DNA from: Congeria kusceri
Taxonomy: Eukaryota > Mollusca > Bivalvia > Myida > Dreissenidae
Assembly (NCBI GenBank): GCA_027627225.1
Contig: CM051040.1
Span: 29,431,634 to 29,495,633, forward strand
DNA: 64,000 nucleotides
Direction of reading: 5' to 3'
The notes under the pieces: generated by a model
The model's database searches: none
What the model was told of the DNA's origin: nothing
Seen by the model: the letters and a program-made list of their open reading frames with translations, nothing else
Translations under genes and position numbers: made by a program
Part shown: in pieces, positions 35,801 through 43,350 of the stretch
Position numbering within the stretch: position 1 is the stretch's first letter
Layout: the number at the start of each line of letters is the position of its first letter

Positions 35801-36074
35801 TTCGACCTATGCTCAAGCGAAAACGGAACACCGTAAACAAGAGTTCTCTACTGCTGATGCAGCTGAAGTTTCACATTGTTGCTTTCTGTCTTTTGCTATA
35901 GGGGTGGCGCGAAGTTGCTTGAATGCTACTGCTGGTGGAAACGAATGCGCGACATTGAAAGCGTACGGTGTGGATGCGTTCGTGTGTTATTGCAGCACCG
36001 ATGGGTGCAACGGAGCCTCATCAGCCTACGTTACCGTGGCAACTCTTCTTGTCCCGCTTCTGATGGTGGCGTAA
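29813..36074 (+). CDS. Secreted/GPI-anchored Ly6/uPAR (three-finger) family protein, three exons
   Basis: Exons are 29813-29864, 33467-33604 and 35902-36074, GT-AG, all phase 1, giving 120 aa and TAA. Exon 1 encodes a signal peptide (MKTNVLLTLAFVICLCA). Mature exons 2-3 hold ten cysteines in the LU-domain pattern: IKCYECEDHTTC at the start, then GCVQC, RSC, NEC, CYC and a terminal DGCNGAS. The C-terminus is a hydrophobic tail (YVTVATLLVPLLMVA) with small residues before it, as in GPI-anchored Ly6 proteins. Family members act outside the cell as receptor or channel modulators; the specific partner cannot be read here. The CYC…CNGA ending recalls sleepless/quiver-type proteins, but this is a weak resemblance. 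Introns of 3.6 and 2.3 kb are repeat-filled. AATAAA at 36401 would end the transcript. A start-less exon 1 copy lies at 55745. Confidence 0.9.
30762..31860 (+). mobile_element. Helitron-like element with five about 165 bp units, AGCTCGACTATTC family
   Basis: The 5' stem is AGCTCGACTATTCATCGAAT…; then CCTTTCGTCGGCATCGGCG; then five units (starting near 30832, 30997, 31163, 31326 and 31494) with CAACTCCATATCTCTATATC, ATTCAATTGAAACTTCACAC, AAGGTCACTGACCAAG and AGCAGAATTATGC. It ends GTCGAGCGCGCTGTCCTGAG, then ACAGCTCTTGTTT, i.e. a stem plus TCTTGTTT. This is the longest copy of the family, inside intron 1 of the Ly6-type gene. Short ORFs here are repeat translations. Confidence 0.8.
31861..33466. 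other. Ly6-type gene intron 1, distal part
   Basis: AT-rich. Two diverged copies of a roughly 170 bp segment (…TTGCTTATTCTTTTATATT… at about 32990 and 33174, both followed by CACACCAGACCA) form a tandem duplication. An ATT microsatellite lies at 33262-33310. No gene seen. Confidence 0.5.
33616..33898. repeat. ACA/ACT trinucleotide tract, open in frame with Ly6 exon 2
   Basis: It starts about 12 bp after the exon 2 donor. The compound (ACA)n, (ACT)n, (CCT)n tract, if intron 2 were retained, continues the Ly6 reading frame for about 99 codons of Thr-rich sequence and stops at TGA 33901-33903. The reverse frame reads poly-Ser/Arg. Confidence 0.85.
34015..34200. repeat. Interspersed repeat shared with 49840-50045
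   Basis: GACCGTTCAAATGCGGTGAC, TTCATATTTGTGTTTGTG and GGCCACTTGCC…AAGGACCTTG reappear in reverse orientation at 49840-50045. Non-coding. Confidence 0.6.
34195..34730. repeat. CG-phased repeat: duplicated block of CGA/TCG words
   Basis: Words such as TTGCGAAATTACGATGCG and ATTAATATCGCGATTTCGCA recur with CGA or TCG spaced about 8-11 bp for half a kilobase. The block starting GGATTACAAGCGCGAGAACG (34208) is repeated from GGATAACAAGCTCGAGAACG (34536). Its right side merges into the inverted repeat at 34682. It is CpG-dense in an AT-rich, otherwise CpG-poor region. Confidence 0.75.
34682..35812. mobile_element. Inverted-repeat element (about 78 bp arms) enclosing a tRNA-like sequence
   Basis: Left arm 34682-34760 (GCATAGGTCGAAATTGCGAA…) is the reverse complement, with few changes, of 35734-35812 (…TTCGCAATTTCGACCTATGC). 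The 970 bp between is AT-rich with a tRNA-like segment at 35296-35372. No transposase ORF. The right arm ends 89 bp before Ly6 exon 3. Confidence 0.7.
35296..35372 (+). tRNA. tRNA-like (Leu/Ser-type) sequence, probably pseudogene or SINE head
   Basis: An A-box-like TGGCCGAGTGGTTTA and a canonical B box GGTTCGAATCC are correctly ordered. The T-arm has a mismatch and the 3' acceptor strand does not pair with GTCGGGA, so a functional tRNA is unlikely. Confidence 0.45.
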
Positions 36075-36425
36075 CATGTTTTTTAAACATAATATACACA
36101 TACTGAAAATGTATGCATGTACTTGTACATACATTTGTATACATGTTATAGTATACTGAATTTGTATGTTAACTATTGACAATACAATATCGAAAAGAAC
36201 AACACGATACTACATTCTGCCTTATAAAGATTCGTTTTATTCAATTAAAAGTGCCACTATTGATTGTTGTTTGTCATTTTTTAAATGTATCACCCGTGAC
36301 TCATTAGTCATAATCGAGATACAATTCCATTGTATGATATTTATTAGTTCAAATAGAAACATTTACATATACATCCGGTTCAAGGCCATGGCAGTTGTGA
36401 AATAAAATATACAACCAATATGCTT
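36075..36425 (+). other. Probable 3' UTR of the Ly6-type gene
   Basis: The stretch after TAA runs to a canonical AATAAA at 36401-36406. No other gene is visible in it. Confidence 0.5.
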
Positions 36426-37889
36426 TATAATTCAGCAAAGCCAGTGGCTGATATGCAACTCCGCATGTGCAATCATTTCGTACTCTTTGCCAAACACAAG
36501 CGGTCTAATAAAAAGAACTTGATGACAGATAGACAAATTAGTCAGACCTATCGATATATTTGAACAGTTTTCTGTTTCGTTTTGTTAGTTTACATTAACT
36601 TTGTTGTTTTCTGAATTGTAAAGCAGGAGAATTTCAATATACCAAAACATGTAATTAAACAACACACACGCCTGTGAAACCAACCTCAGTGCATCATGGG
36701 TTTTACACTGCGGAATACAGCTTATTTATTTATTAAATTGAATTAAATTAATTGTGAACCACTCCGACCAAAGTGTAAGGTTCGGCGGGTATTTAAACAG
36801 GTTTATACCTCCAAACAAAAGCTTTGAAATACTATCAATTTCAATAGCTGTCTTATTAAAACGACGCATTACCAATAACATTTTATGACAGGAGTGTTAT
36901 TTAGCTGCTTCATATAAAATGTATTGTTATTTGTAAAAACGGTGACAAATTAGTCTCATTTAATAGAGTTGTTGGTCGAATAGCTACATATAGATATACT
37001 CAGCGAAACAAAATAAGGGTACATTTAACAAGAATATCGGCCGCTTTCACCTTTAATTGTGTGATTTCATGCCGACTCCTTTAGATATTTGTGGCAATTA
37101 ATTTGAAAATCCCATGACCAAATTAAATTCCAGACAAGCAAAAAGCCAATTTAGACATTTGACTTCTAAGTGTGATCTTGACCTTTAACATACGCACCTG
37201 GTTCGTGTGCGCTTCATGTTGTCTTATTGAGGTTAACATATATGCTTAGTATTTTTAAAATTCATGGTAAGTGCCAATTTTGACATTTGACATCTTTTAT
37301 CCACATACCTAATTAACGGGCGCTTCAAACCAGTGCATTGCAGCAAATATTTATGTCAAGTAATCTTAAAATTCCTCCTTCAATGGCCAAGTTACAGTCC
37401 GAACAAGCAATACAAAACAATTTATAATTAAAGGGTACTTACCTCTTATAAAATTATCAGACCGGAACGACCTGACAATATAAGTTGCTATGTATTCAAA
37501 TCTACGCGATGCGTAAGCGTAAATGACCAGTTTGAAAATATATGACTAGTTTAAATGTAATCGAAAAGGCATGTTACTGGCACTTTAATTTTTAATTTGT
37601 ATAATGAGTTATCTATCTTCCTAAGATCGAAATGGAGAATTTTAACCACTGATGAAATTGTCAAACGACAATGGCCCCGTCTCTCTGTTTCTCTGTGTTA
37701 GTATGTACATGTAAGCCTGACGGGGATGCCAGCTAGAATTATATATAGAAAATTTATGGTAATGTGCGTTTTTAATAAGACCATTAGATAGTTAGTGAAG
37801 TAAGTATTTCTATATTATTGTTTAAAATACAATTGCAAAGATATACAACTAGAAACGCACGTCCTATATGATTAGAATCGATAATCGTA
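36426..37889. other. Gene-poor spacer with reversed tandem-unit repeat
   Basis: No gene. From about 37080 to 37440, two diverged units in minus orientation (GTGATCTTGACCTTTAACAT, AATTTTGACATTTGACAT) resemble the GGTCAAGGTCA-bearing elements at 20131 and 61136. Confidence 0.4.
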
Positions 37890-37964
37890 TATATATGATC
37901 TCTCCGTGAATTATAATCCGGTATTTAAAATGGAATGACCCGGGCAAGACTATTGAGTCACGTA

Positions 37965-38230
37965 ACCTGCGGCTATATAAGCGGTAGCGCGTAGTGTGTA
38001 AGGCAGAGCAAGACAGCACTGGTAGTAAGTTAAGTAAATAATTAAGCTAGTTAGAGCTGATTCTTGATCTACTGCTTACGACTACCTCGTACCAACTTTG
38101 TTTGGACGTTGGAAAACGGCAGTAGCTTAACATTAGAAAGACTCGCTATCCTTTGTCCGCGGTGTATTATTGCACAAGCATTGAGTTTGATGCGATCTAC
38201 AAAGCGACAAGGATAGTGAGATCCGCTGTA
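37965..38230 (+). promoter_or_regulatory. Orphan TATA-type core promoter with downstream stem-loop
   Basis: GGCTATATAAGCGGTAGCGC gives a strong TATA box at about 37972. The stretch that follows is moderately GC-rich and has no ORF. Further on, CTCGCTATCCTTTGTC (38143) can pair with GACAAGGATAGTGAG (38206). It could be the U3/R part of a solo LTR or the start of a non-coding transcript. I could not define LTR borders. Confidence 0.3.
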
Positions 38231-38769
38231 CCGCACTTGGTTCCATACCTTGTTTATACCATAAAATACTGTTCTTGTCCATCACATCTTAGGATTCCAT
38301 CCGCCCGTCTTCTACATATGTGATTCCATCCAATGATTTTGGTTGCCCATCCAATTATTTTAGTAGATCTTATTCTTGATTTTAAGTTATTTGGGTTTGT
38401 TTAATAATCATTGTGTAAATTGGTAATCATTTGTCTAACCATTAGGCAGGTAGCCCCAACAAAAATTATATAGAGCTATATAGACTCATGTTAATACTTT
38501 GCGTGCATTAGACACCCTGCATGTTACAACATTTTAGACAAAATAAAATTATGGTTTGTATTGTGAAAGGGGTATAGGAATTTTAGTGTAAAGTGTTAGT
38601 TCAAAAGTAATATAATTGCAAATTACAAGGTAAACACTGGATACTTATCTCTGCCATCATCTCCAGCATCTGGTGCAACAATCACTATAATTCTGATTGT
38701 ATGTCGAGTTAGTTATACACCTTTTCCCCATACATGTAGATTGTTATGGATAAGTTTTAATCATATGTC

Positions 38770-39058
38770 TGAAGTGGTTCTCCCCTTATGTGTATAATTC
38801 AGGCACTAATAAGAATGCTGATATAGTACAGGTACTCACTGTTAGTCACACGTGTCCGTCTGTTCCGCACACAGCACACAAAGCGTAGGTTCTCGTTCGT
38901 CTATCTCGCACTGCTCCAGACTCCAGAATGCTCTTTCCCGCCAAAGTGGTCTGCAGCATGCCCAAAACCGGTTCCCACTCGACTGGCATCTGCTTGCACT
39001 GGACTGGTGACGCGTAGACTGGCACACGACTAAACTTAGACGGGTGCCTGGCACCACA
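38770..39058 (-). repeat. 3' LTR (minus-strand element)
   Basis: TGAAGTGGTTCTCC…GTGCCTGGCACCACA in plus orientation. It is 289 bp, matches the other LTR except about four substitutions, and is preceded by TGTC. Confidence 0.93.
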
Positions 39059-39070
39059 CTCCCCCCAGTC
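39059..39070 (-). promoter_or_regulatory. Polypurine tract of the LTR element
   Basis: On the minus strand GACTGGGGGGAG directly abuts the 3' LTR, the expected position of the plus-strand DNA primer site. Confidence 0.7.
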
Positions 39071-39309
39071 TTCTTCTTTTAGGATGGAGCCTGCCTCTGG
39101 GGAAACCCAGTCGCATCCCAGGAAGAACGCTCCACCCTGTGACGCCCACTACTAGGGGTCCCCTCGCACTACCCAGTGCGGAACCAGCATCCGGCCACAA
39201 CACTTGCTCGGACACTACAACGCGCTGCTCCGCCGCGGTGCGGACTAACGACGTCCTGATGCTCTTTCGTAACACCAGGACGCCCCCTTCTCTGCAGTGG
39301 CGCCCCCGC
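39071..39309 (-). other. Element interior between protease-frame stop and polypurine tract
   Basis: GC-rich. A 113-codon frame at 39036-39377 overlaps the end of the protease frame and runs into the LTR. It could be out-of-frame remains of the TatD-like domain, but I see no second metal-binding motif. Confidence 0.4.
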
Positions 39310-40869
39310 TCACTGCCGCCGCTGCCGCCAAATGTCCCCTCCCAAGACCACACCCACCTTGCGGGCCCACCTATCAAGATGGCAGTGGCTGTCCACAGCC
39401 ACTGGCAAGACTCCTTCCCTCTCCTCAGCCAACAGGGGGTAAGTCTCCCGCAAGTACTGTCGCTCGCCGGAAGTCAGATGACCACACAGGTAACCTAGCA
39501 CACTCCAATGCACCAGGTCGAGGATAGCATCCGCCCTCTCACCTGACAGCTGAGCAATGGCCTCAGCGGCCTCAACCTGGGAGGGACTCTCCCTCTCCCC
39601 CTGAGGCTGGAAGCTCATAAACGTACAAAACCTCGCTAGATCCCTCAGCGAGGCTCCGGGGCGCACCACCTTACCCCCGATGGCCAGCAAACATGCCCGC
39701 CTCCTGCGAGCCAGGTCCCCGCTGCCTAGGGTCCTCAGATCAAAGATCTCCGGGACATGCGACCTTATCACATGCTGCCGGCAGAAGGGCTCCCGGCAGT
39801 GTTCAATCGGGCAGGAAGATACCGTCCTCGGCAACTTCGTCGGGCCCCCCTCCCTGTCCCCAGACGCACCCCGCTTGCCTTGGTGACGGACGGTCACCTC
39901 GGCACGTGACCTTTCATTGGACTCACCCGACTTGCCCTTTCTCGTAACCCCTGACCTCCACCGCCGGGCCCGCTTCCAGCGGCGAGAGCCAGAGGACGTG
40001 CCGGCCCTGGGCCGGCCCCGAGCCCCAGCCTCCCGGCTGGCACACGGCTCGACGCGGCTTCCCGAAGCCCGTACTCTCCACTCCAAGTCCTCCCCCTGTG
40101 GATAGGTAGACTCTTCGCTACCGGCCGTCGACCGAGACAGCACCCCCGCTGCCCATCGGTCGGCCGCTGCCACGCTCTCCTCAGCATCCCGGGCGGCCGC
40201 CTCCTGGTCGGTCTCCCTCGCCGGCTGGACCGCCACCTCCTGGTCCCTCGCCACCTTCACTTCAGCGACCCGTGACCGCCCGTCGGTTGACCCCAACTCC
40301 AGGCTCAAAACCTGCCCATCAAAGATAAGAGTTGCATCCCCCATATTCAATATGGCCTTCCCCGTATTGACCAAAATATCAAACCCAAGTAACATGTCAG
40401 TATCAGTCGGGGCTACATATAGCTGCTCCTGGTACCAACAATTACCAATCTTAAGTTTTACTGGGCCAACAACAGAACCCTGCATGGACATTTTCCCGCC
40501 TGCCGTCAACAACTTGACATCACGTAGCTTGGGAGGTGGACGCTTCATGGACTTGTAAACCCGGTCGGAAATGATACTGACCTCAGCTGCCGAATCAACT
40601 ACCGCATTAACCATTACGTCACCCACCTGCACCTTCATGCAAAACTGCGAAGTCGAACCCAGCTGGTTCACGTGAACCACTTCCGGTTGAACCGACTGCT
40701 TAGCCGCCGCGGTTCTCGATTTGGGCGTCCCCTCTTTTTTGGCCTCTGGAGTCAAGGTCGGACATGGGCCGCCGTGCCCGACCTTTACTCGTTTAAAGGT
40801 TTCGGCCGGGACTCGGTGTTGTCTGGACAATCCCGCGCGAAATGTCCCGACCCGCGACACCTGAAACAT
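39310..40869 (-). CDS. Aspartic protease frame with C-terminal zinc-finger-like and TatD-like motifs
   Basis: A 519-codon frame, entered by -1 frameshifting from the frame at 40785-41405; its own first ATG lies upstream of the shift site, so it is not a likely start. The retropepsin is at about residues 72-190: active site VVDSAAEVSIIS (D92-S-A), then the flap-like TAGGKMSMQG and the family's LLGFDIL. A charged Arg/Ala/Gly-rich linker follows. From residue 353 comes a Cys/His cluster (C353, C358, C363, H366, H371, then VPEIF), a helical stretch, and at 493 the motif DSHCHLDR. That motif matches the first metal-binding HxH signature at the start of TatD-type metal-dependent DNases. Only about 20 residues follow it, so the TatD domain is a stub. 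Retropepsin is confident; the rest is inference. Confidence 0.8.
   Translation of the reverse strand: MFQVSRVGTFRAGLSRQHRVPAETFKRVKVGHGGPCPTLTPEAKKEGTPKSRTAAAKQSVQPEVVHVNQLGSTSQFCMKVQVGDVMVNAVVDSAAEVSIISDRVYKSMKRPPPKLRDVKLLTAGGKMSMQGSVVGPVKLKIGNCWYQEQLYVAPTDTDMLLGFDILVNTGKAILNMGDATLIFDGQVLSLELGSTDGRSRVAEVKVARDQEVAVQPARETDQEAAARDAEESVAAADRWAAGVLSRSTAGSEESTYPQGEDLEWRVRASGSRVEPCASREAGARGRPRAGTSSGSRRWKRARRWRSGVTRKGKSGESNERSRAEVTVRHQGKRGASGDREGGPTKLPRTVSSCPIEHCREPFCRQHVIRSHVPEIFDLRTLGSGDLARRRRACLLAIGGKVVRPGASLRDLARFCTFMSFQPQGERESPSQVEAAEAIAQLSGERADAILDLVHWSVLGYLCGHLTSGERQYLRETYPLLAEEREGVLPVAVDSHCHLDRWARKVGVVLGGDIWRQRRQ
40754..40797 (-). promoter_or_regulatory. -1 ribosomal frameshift signal at the gag-protease junction
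   Basis: On the minus strand, the heptamer T TTA AAC (40797-40791) is in the gag frame, two codons before its TAA (40787-40785). After a 5 nt spacer (GAGTA), AAGGTCGG (40785-40778) pairs perfectly with CCGACCTT (40761-40754) across a 16 nt GC-rich loop. The -1 frame from the heptamer continues directly into the protease ORF. Heptamer, phase, spacer and stem all match the known rules for programmed -1 frameshifting. Confidence 0.8.
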
Positions 40870-41405
40870 ACCGAATCCGGGTCCGCAACACCGCGTCTCC
40901 TACTAGGGCCCTGAGCAGACACATTTCCAGGACAACCTCCACGATTTGGGTAACCTCCCGGATACCCGCCACGATTTGGGGCCCTGTAGTTATATCCTCC
41001 GCGCGGGGCGCCCCCCTGATAGGGACCGCCTGCCGGGTACTCACCTTGGTGGCCACGTTGACCGCCACCCTCACCAACATCCCGATAGCTGCCCCTGTGC
41101 GCGCCACTGTCCGCGTGGCCACTGTAGGGACCAACGCCCTGATTCCCACCAGGACGGGACAACCGGCCTACATCCCCCTGCAACTTCTCGGACAGCCTAG
41201 CCACATCGCCCTGCAGCTTCTCCACCATCCGGGTCAGTTGGTCCATGGCAGATACACCCGCCTCCTCCCGGAGGGGTTCTCTCTGCACGGCGTGTACCCG
41301 CCTCAACTCCTCATGCTTACCTCCCTTGTGCACGTCCTTCTGGTTGGGCGTACAAACGGATTCCACATACTGAAACATCTTAATCTGGTTCATAGCATCC
41401 CCCAT
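40785..41405 (-). CDS. Gag C-terminal part with CCHC zinc knuckle
   Basis: 206 codons from the first ATG; the frame is open upstream and overlaps the end of the preceding Gag frame. It has a heptad-like region (AMDQLTRMVEKLQGDVARLS), then a Gly/Tyr/Arg-rich stretch, then a nucleocapsid knuckle CFRCRGSGHFARDC (C-x2-C-x4-H-x4-C). It ends at TAA 40785-40787. The residues just upstream of its ATG read as normal Gag continuation, so this is the C-terminal half of Gag separated by a frameshift, not a separate gene. Confidence 0.8.
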   Translation of the reverse strand: MGDAMNQIKMFQYVESVCTPNQKDVHKGGKHEELRRVHAVQREPLREEAGVSAMDQLTRMVEKLQGDVARLSEKLQGDVGRLSRPGGNQGVGPYSGHADSGAHRGSYRDVGEGGGQRGHQGEYPAGGPYQGGAPRGGYNYRAPNRGGYPGGYPNRGGCPGNVSAQGPSRRRGVADPDSVCFRCRGSGHFARDCPDNTESRPKPLNE

Positions 41406-41425
41406 GGAAGTGGGTTGCTGCAGGC

Positions 41426-42679
41426 TTACGTGCTTGCCTGCCTCCCCGTCTGTAAGACCCTGGCAACTGCCTGCTGGGCGGCGTACGCCGGAGGTAGCTC
41501 ACGGAACGCTTTCATTGCCAGCGTGAGGATCCGGTCTGACCACTCCTCCATGGTCTCATCGGTTCCCTGCCGGGCGACTTGGAACCGGCCCTGCGCCGTG
41601 GCCGGAAGCTCTGTTGCTCCAAACCTCTCCTGCAGACGCTGCATCAGCTCCACGTAGGACACTGATCCTCTGCCCTCAGTGATAACAGCATAGAGTTCTA
41701 TGGCCTTACCTGTGAGGCACCAACCCAGGCAGTCTGCGCATTCCTCTTCGGTCCAGCTACGCAGTCGTGCATAGCGCTCGAACCTCGTCCGGAAGACCAG
41801 CCAGTTGCTGCGCCCATCAAACTGCAGGCACTTAGGAAGCCCGGCCAGCACGTCTCGCTCTCTCTGAATGGGACGGCCAGATGGGGCTGGCGGGTCCGAA
41901 AGAAGCCGTGCCTCGTCGACAGCAGCTGTCTTGGCTGCCGGCGCCGGTGCATTGTGACCAACAGCAGCGTCCCGGTGCAATCCCGGCAAAGGTGCTGAGA
42001 CCCGAGCGTCCGCTCCAGCGGCCGCCGGAGTGCGCCGTGCAGGCGACGGCGCACTATGGCAAACACCAGTAGCCCGAGGCAACCCCATTGACCTCGGCGG
42101 GTCGGGAAGACCCAGCGATATGTCGGCTGTGCTGAACGGAAAGGGCGCCGGCACACTGCGACCACCAACAGTTTCCAGTTGAGCCAGCTTCAACTTGGGG
42201 GTAAAGTGGCTTACCATCATCTCGTGGGCGTGTTCCCACATGGCCTGCAGCTCCTCCCATCGTGCAGTGATGTCAGCTTCAAGCTCGGGCTTCACCTTGG
42301 CTCGAGCACTGGTGTCCCCACCAGGGATAGGCGTACTCGCCAAATCTGTGCGGTATTTCGCCCTAGACTCACTCCTAGGCGGCCAGTTTGCGCCTTCATC
42401 CTCACTACTTACACTATCACCATCAAGCGCTGCGCCGACAAGACTTAGATTGTCAGAGAAGTCCAAAATGCGCAGATCAGACTCATTCAGCCGACGCCTG
42501 ATAACTGCCTGCAGGGTCTCTATGCTTAAGTTACCTGAGTTCTCCCTAAGATGTACTATAGCCCCCGCCAGCTTCGGGCCCACTCCCGGAATGGCCGTCA
42601 GGACTTGAGGAGGGTCAAAGTTTACCCTTATCACCCCAATGCCGCCCGACTGCGTCCGCGGTGTTCTCATGCTATCCAT
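41426..42679 (-). CDS. Gag N-terminal and capsid part with helix-hairpin-helix domain
   Basis: 417 codons. Residues about 23-65 form a helix-hairpin-helix of the ComEA type (AIPGVGPKLAGAIVHLRENS), normally a non-specific DNA-binding fold. A long linker follows, then at about 285-410 a retrotransposon Gag capsid-like segment (GLPKCLQFDGRSNWLVFRTR, MEEWSDRILTLAMKAF). The frame ends QTGRQAST-stop, and the -1 frame across the same bases continues Gag-like sequence into the next ORF. The break is therefore a single-base lesion or an assembly indel. It is about 680 nt upstream of the proper frameshift signal and has none of its features. Confidence 0.82.
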   Translation of the reverse strand: MDSMRTPRTQSGGIGVIRVNFDPPQVLTAIPGVGPKLAGAIVHLRENSGNLSIETLQAVIRRRLNESDLRILDFSDNLSLVGAALDGDSVSSEDEGANWPPRSESRAKYRTDLASTPIPGGDTSARAKVKPELEADITARWEELQAMWEHAHEMMVSHFTPKLKLAQLETVGGRSVPAPFPFSTADISLGLPDPPRSMGLPRATGVCHSAPSPARRTPAAAGADARVSAPLPGLHRDAAVGHNAPAPAAKTAAVDEARLLSDPPAPSGRPIQRERDVLAGLPKCLQFDGRSNWLVFRTRFERYARLRSWTEEECADCLGWCLTGKAIELYAVITEGRGSVSYVELMQRLQERFGATELPATAQGRFQVARQGTDETMEEWSDRILTLAMKAFRELPPAYAAQQAVARVLQTGRQAST

Positions 42680-43057
42680 CTCGAATAAGAATTAAACTAT
42701 AAATACAAAACAAAACACACGAACGACGAAGTAAACAATGATATTTCTATTCCGGAACAGGATGTCTCAACACTTCCGCCACGCATGCGCAACAGACGCT
42801 TCTCTAAAACAACCACACCCAAATTCAAATTATATAATGAAAAAATACACAAAACCGTCTTTAACAAAAACCTGTTGCAAAAACAAAAGAAACAACACAA
42901 TGAATAACTTTCCTCGCCGTTTGCTGCTCTAACGGCCCGATTCTGGAACCTAAAATCCTACGAAACAAAAGACTACACGTGGTCAGCGAACTTTCTATAA
43001 ACTTGCCCTGAAAACACCCGAGAAACGACTTCACACAAATCCCACTTCTGACACCAT
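42680..43057 (-). other. 5' leader of the LTR element with primer-binding-like site
   Basis: Just inside the 5' LTR, the minus strand reads TGGTGTCAGAAGTGGG after a two-base gap, starting with the TGG expected for a tRNA CCA end. I do not assign the tRNA. The rest is A-rich untranslated leader before the Gag ATG at 42679. Confidence 0.6.
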
Positions 43058-43346
43058 TGAAGTGGTTCTCCCCTTATGTGTATAATTCAGGCACTAATAA
43101 GAATGCTGATACAGTACAGGTACTCACTGTTAGTCACACGTGTCCGTCTGTTCCGCACACAGCACACAAAGCGTAGGTTCACTTTCGTCTAGCTCGCACT
43201 GCTCCAGACTCCAGAATGCTCTTTCCCGCCAAAGTGGTCTGCAGCATGCCCAAAACCGGTTCCCACTCGACTGGCATCTGCTTGCACTGGACTGGTGACG
43301 CGTAGACTGGCACACGACTAAACTTAGACGGGTGCCTGGCACCACA
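43058..43346 (-). repeat. 5' LTR (minus-strand element)
   Basis: 289 bp, same TG…CA ends as the 3' LTR, followed by TGTC at 43347-43350. It should hold the element's promoter. No strong TATA box is seen. Confidence 0.93.
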
Positions 43347-43350
43347 TGTC

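Larger units (their letters stand above)
38766..43350 (-). mobile_element. LTR retrotransposon encoding Gag and protease but no pol, with TatD-like 3' coding
   Basis: Two 289 bp direct LTRs (38770-39058 and 43058-43346) begin TG and end CA. They differ at about four positions and are flanked by TGTC (38766-38769, 43347-43350). Transcription is on the minus strand: the primer-binding-like TGGTGTCAGAAGTGGG follows the 5' LTR and a GGGGGGAG purine tract precedes the 3' LTR. The 4 kb interior encodes an HhH-plus-Gag frame, a CCHC nucleocapsid-like frame and an aspartic protease frame. No YXDD, RNase H or integrase motif is visible in any frame. The interior is much more GC-rich than the host DNA. 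Gag and protease style suggest Ty3/gypsy affinity, but without pol the clade is uncertain. Confidence 0.88.

Noticed and set aside
40842..41657. 271-codon plus-strand frame
   Set aside because: Antisense shadow of the GC-rich Gag region. The minus strand carries the CCHC knuckle and Gag motifs.
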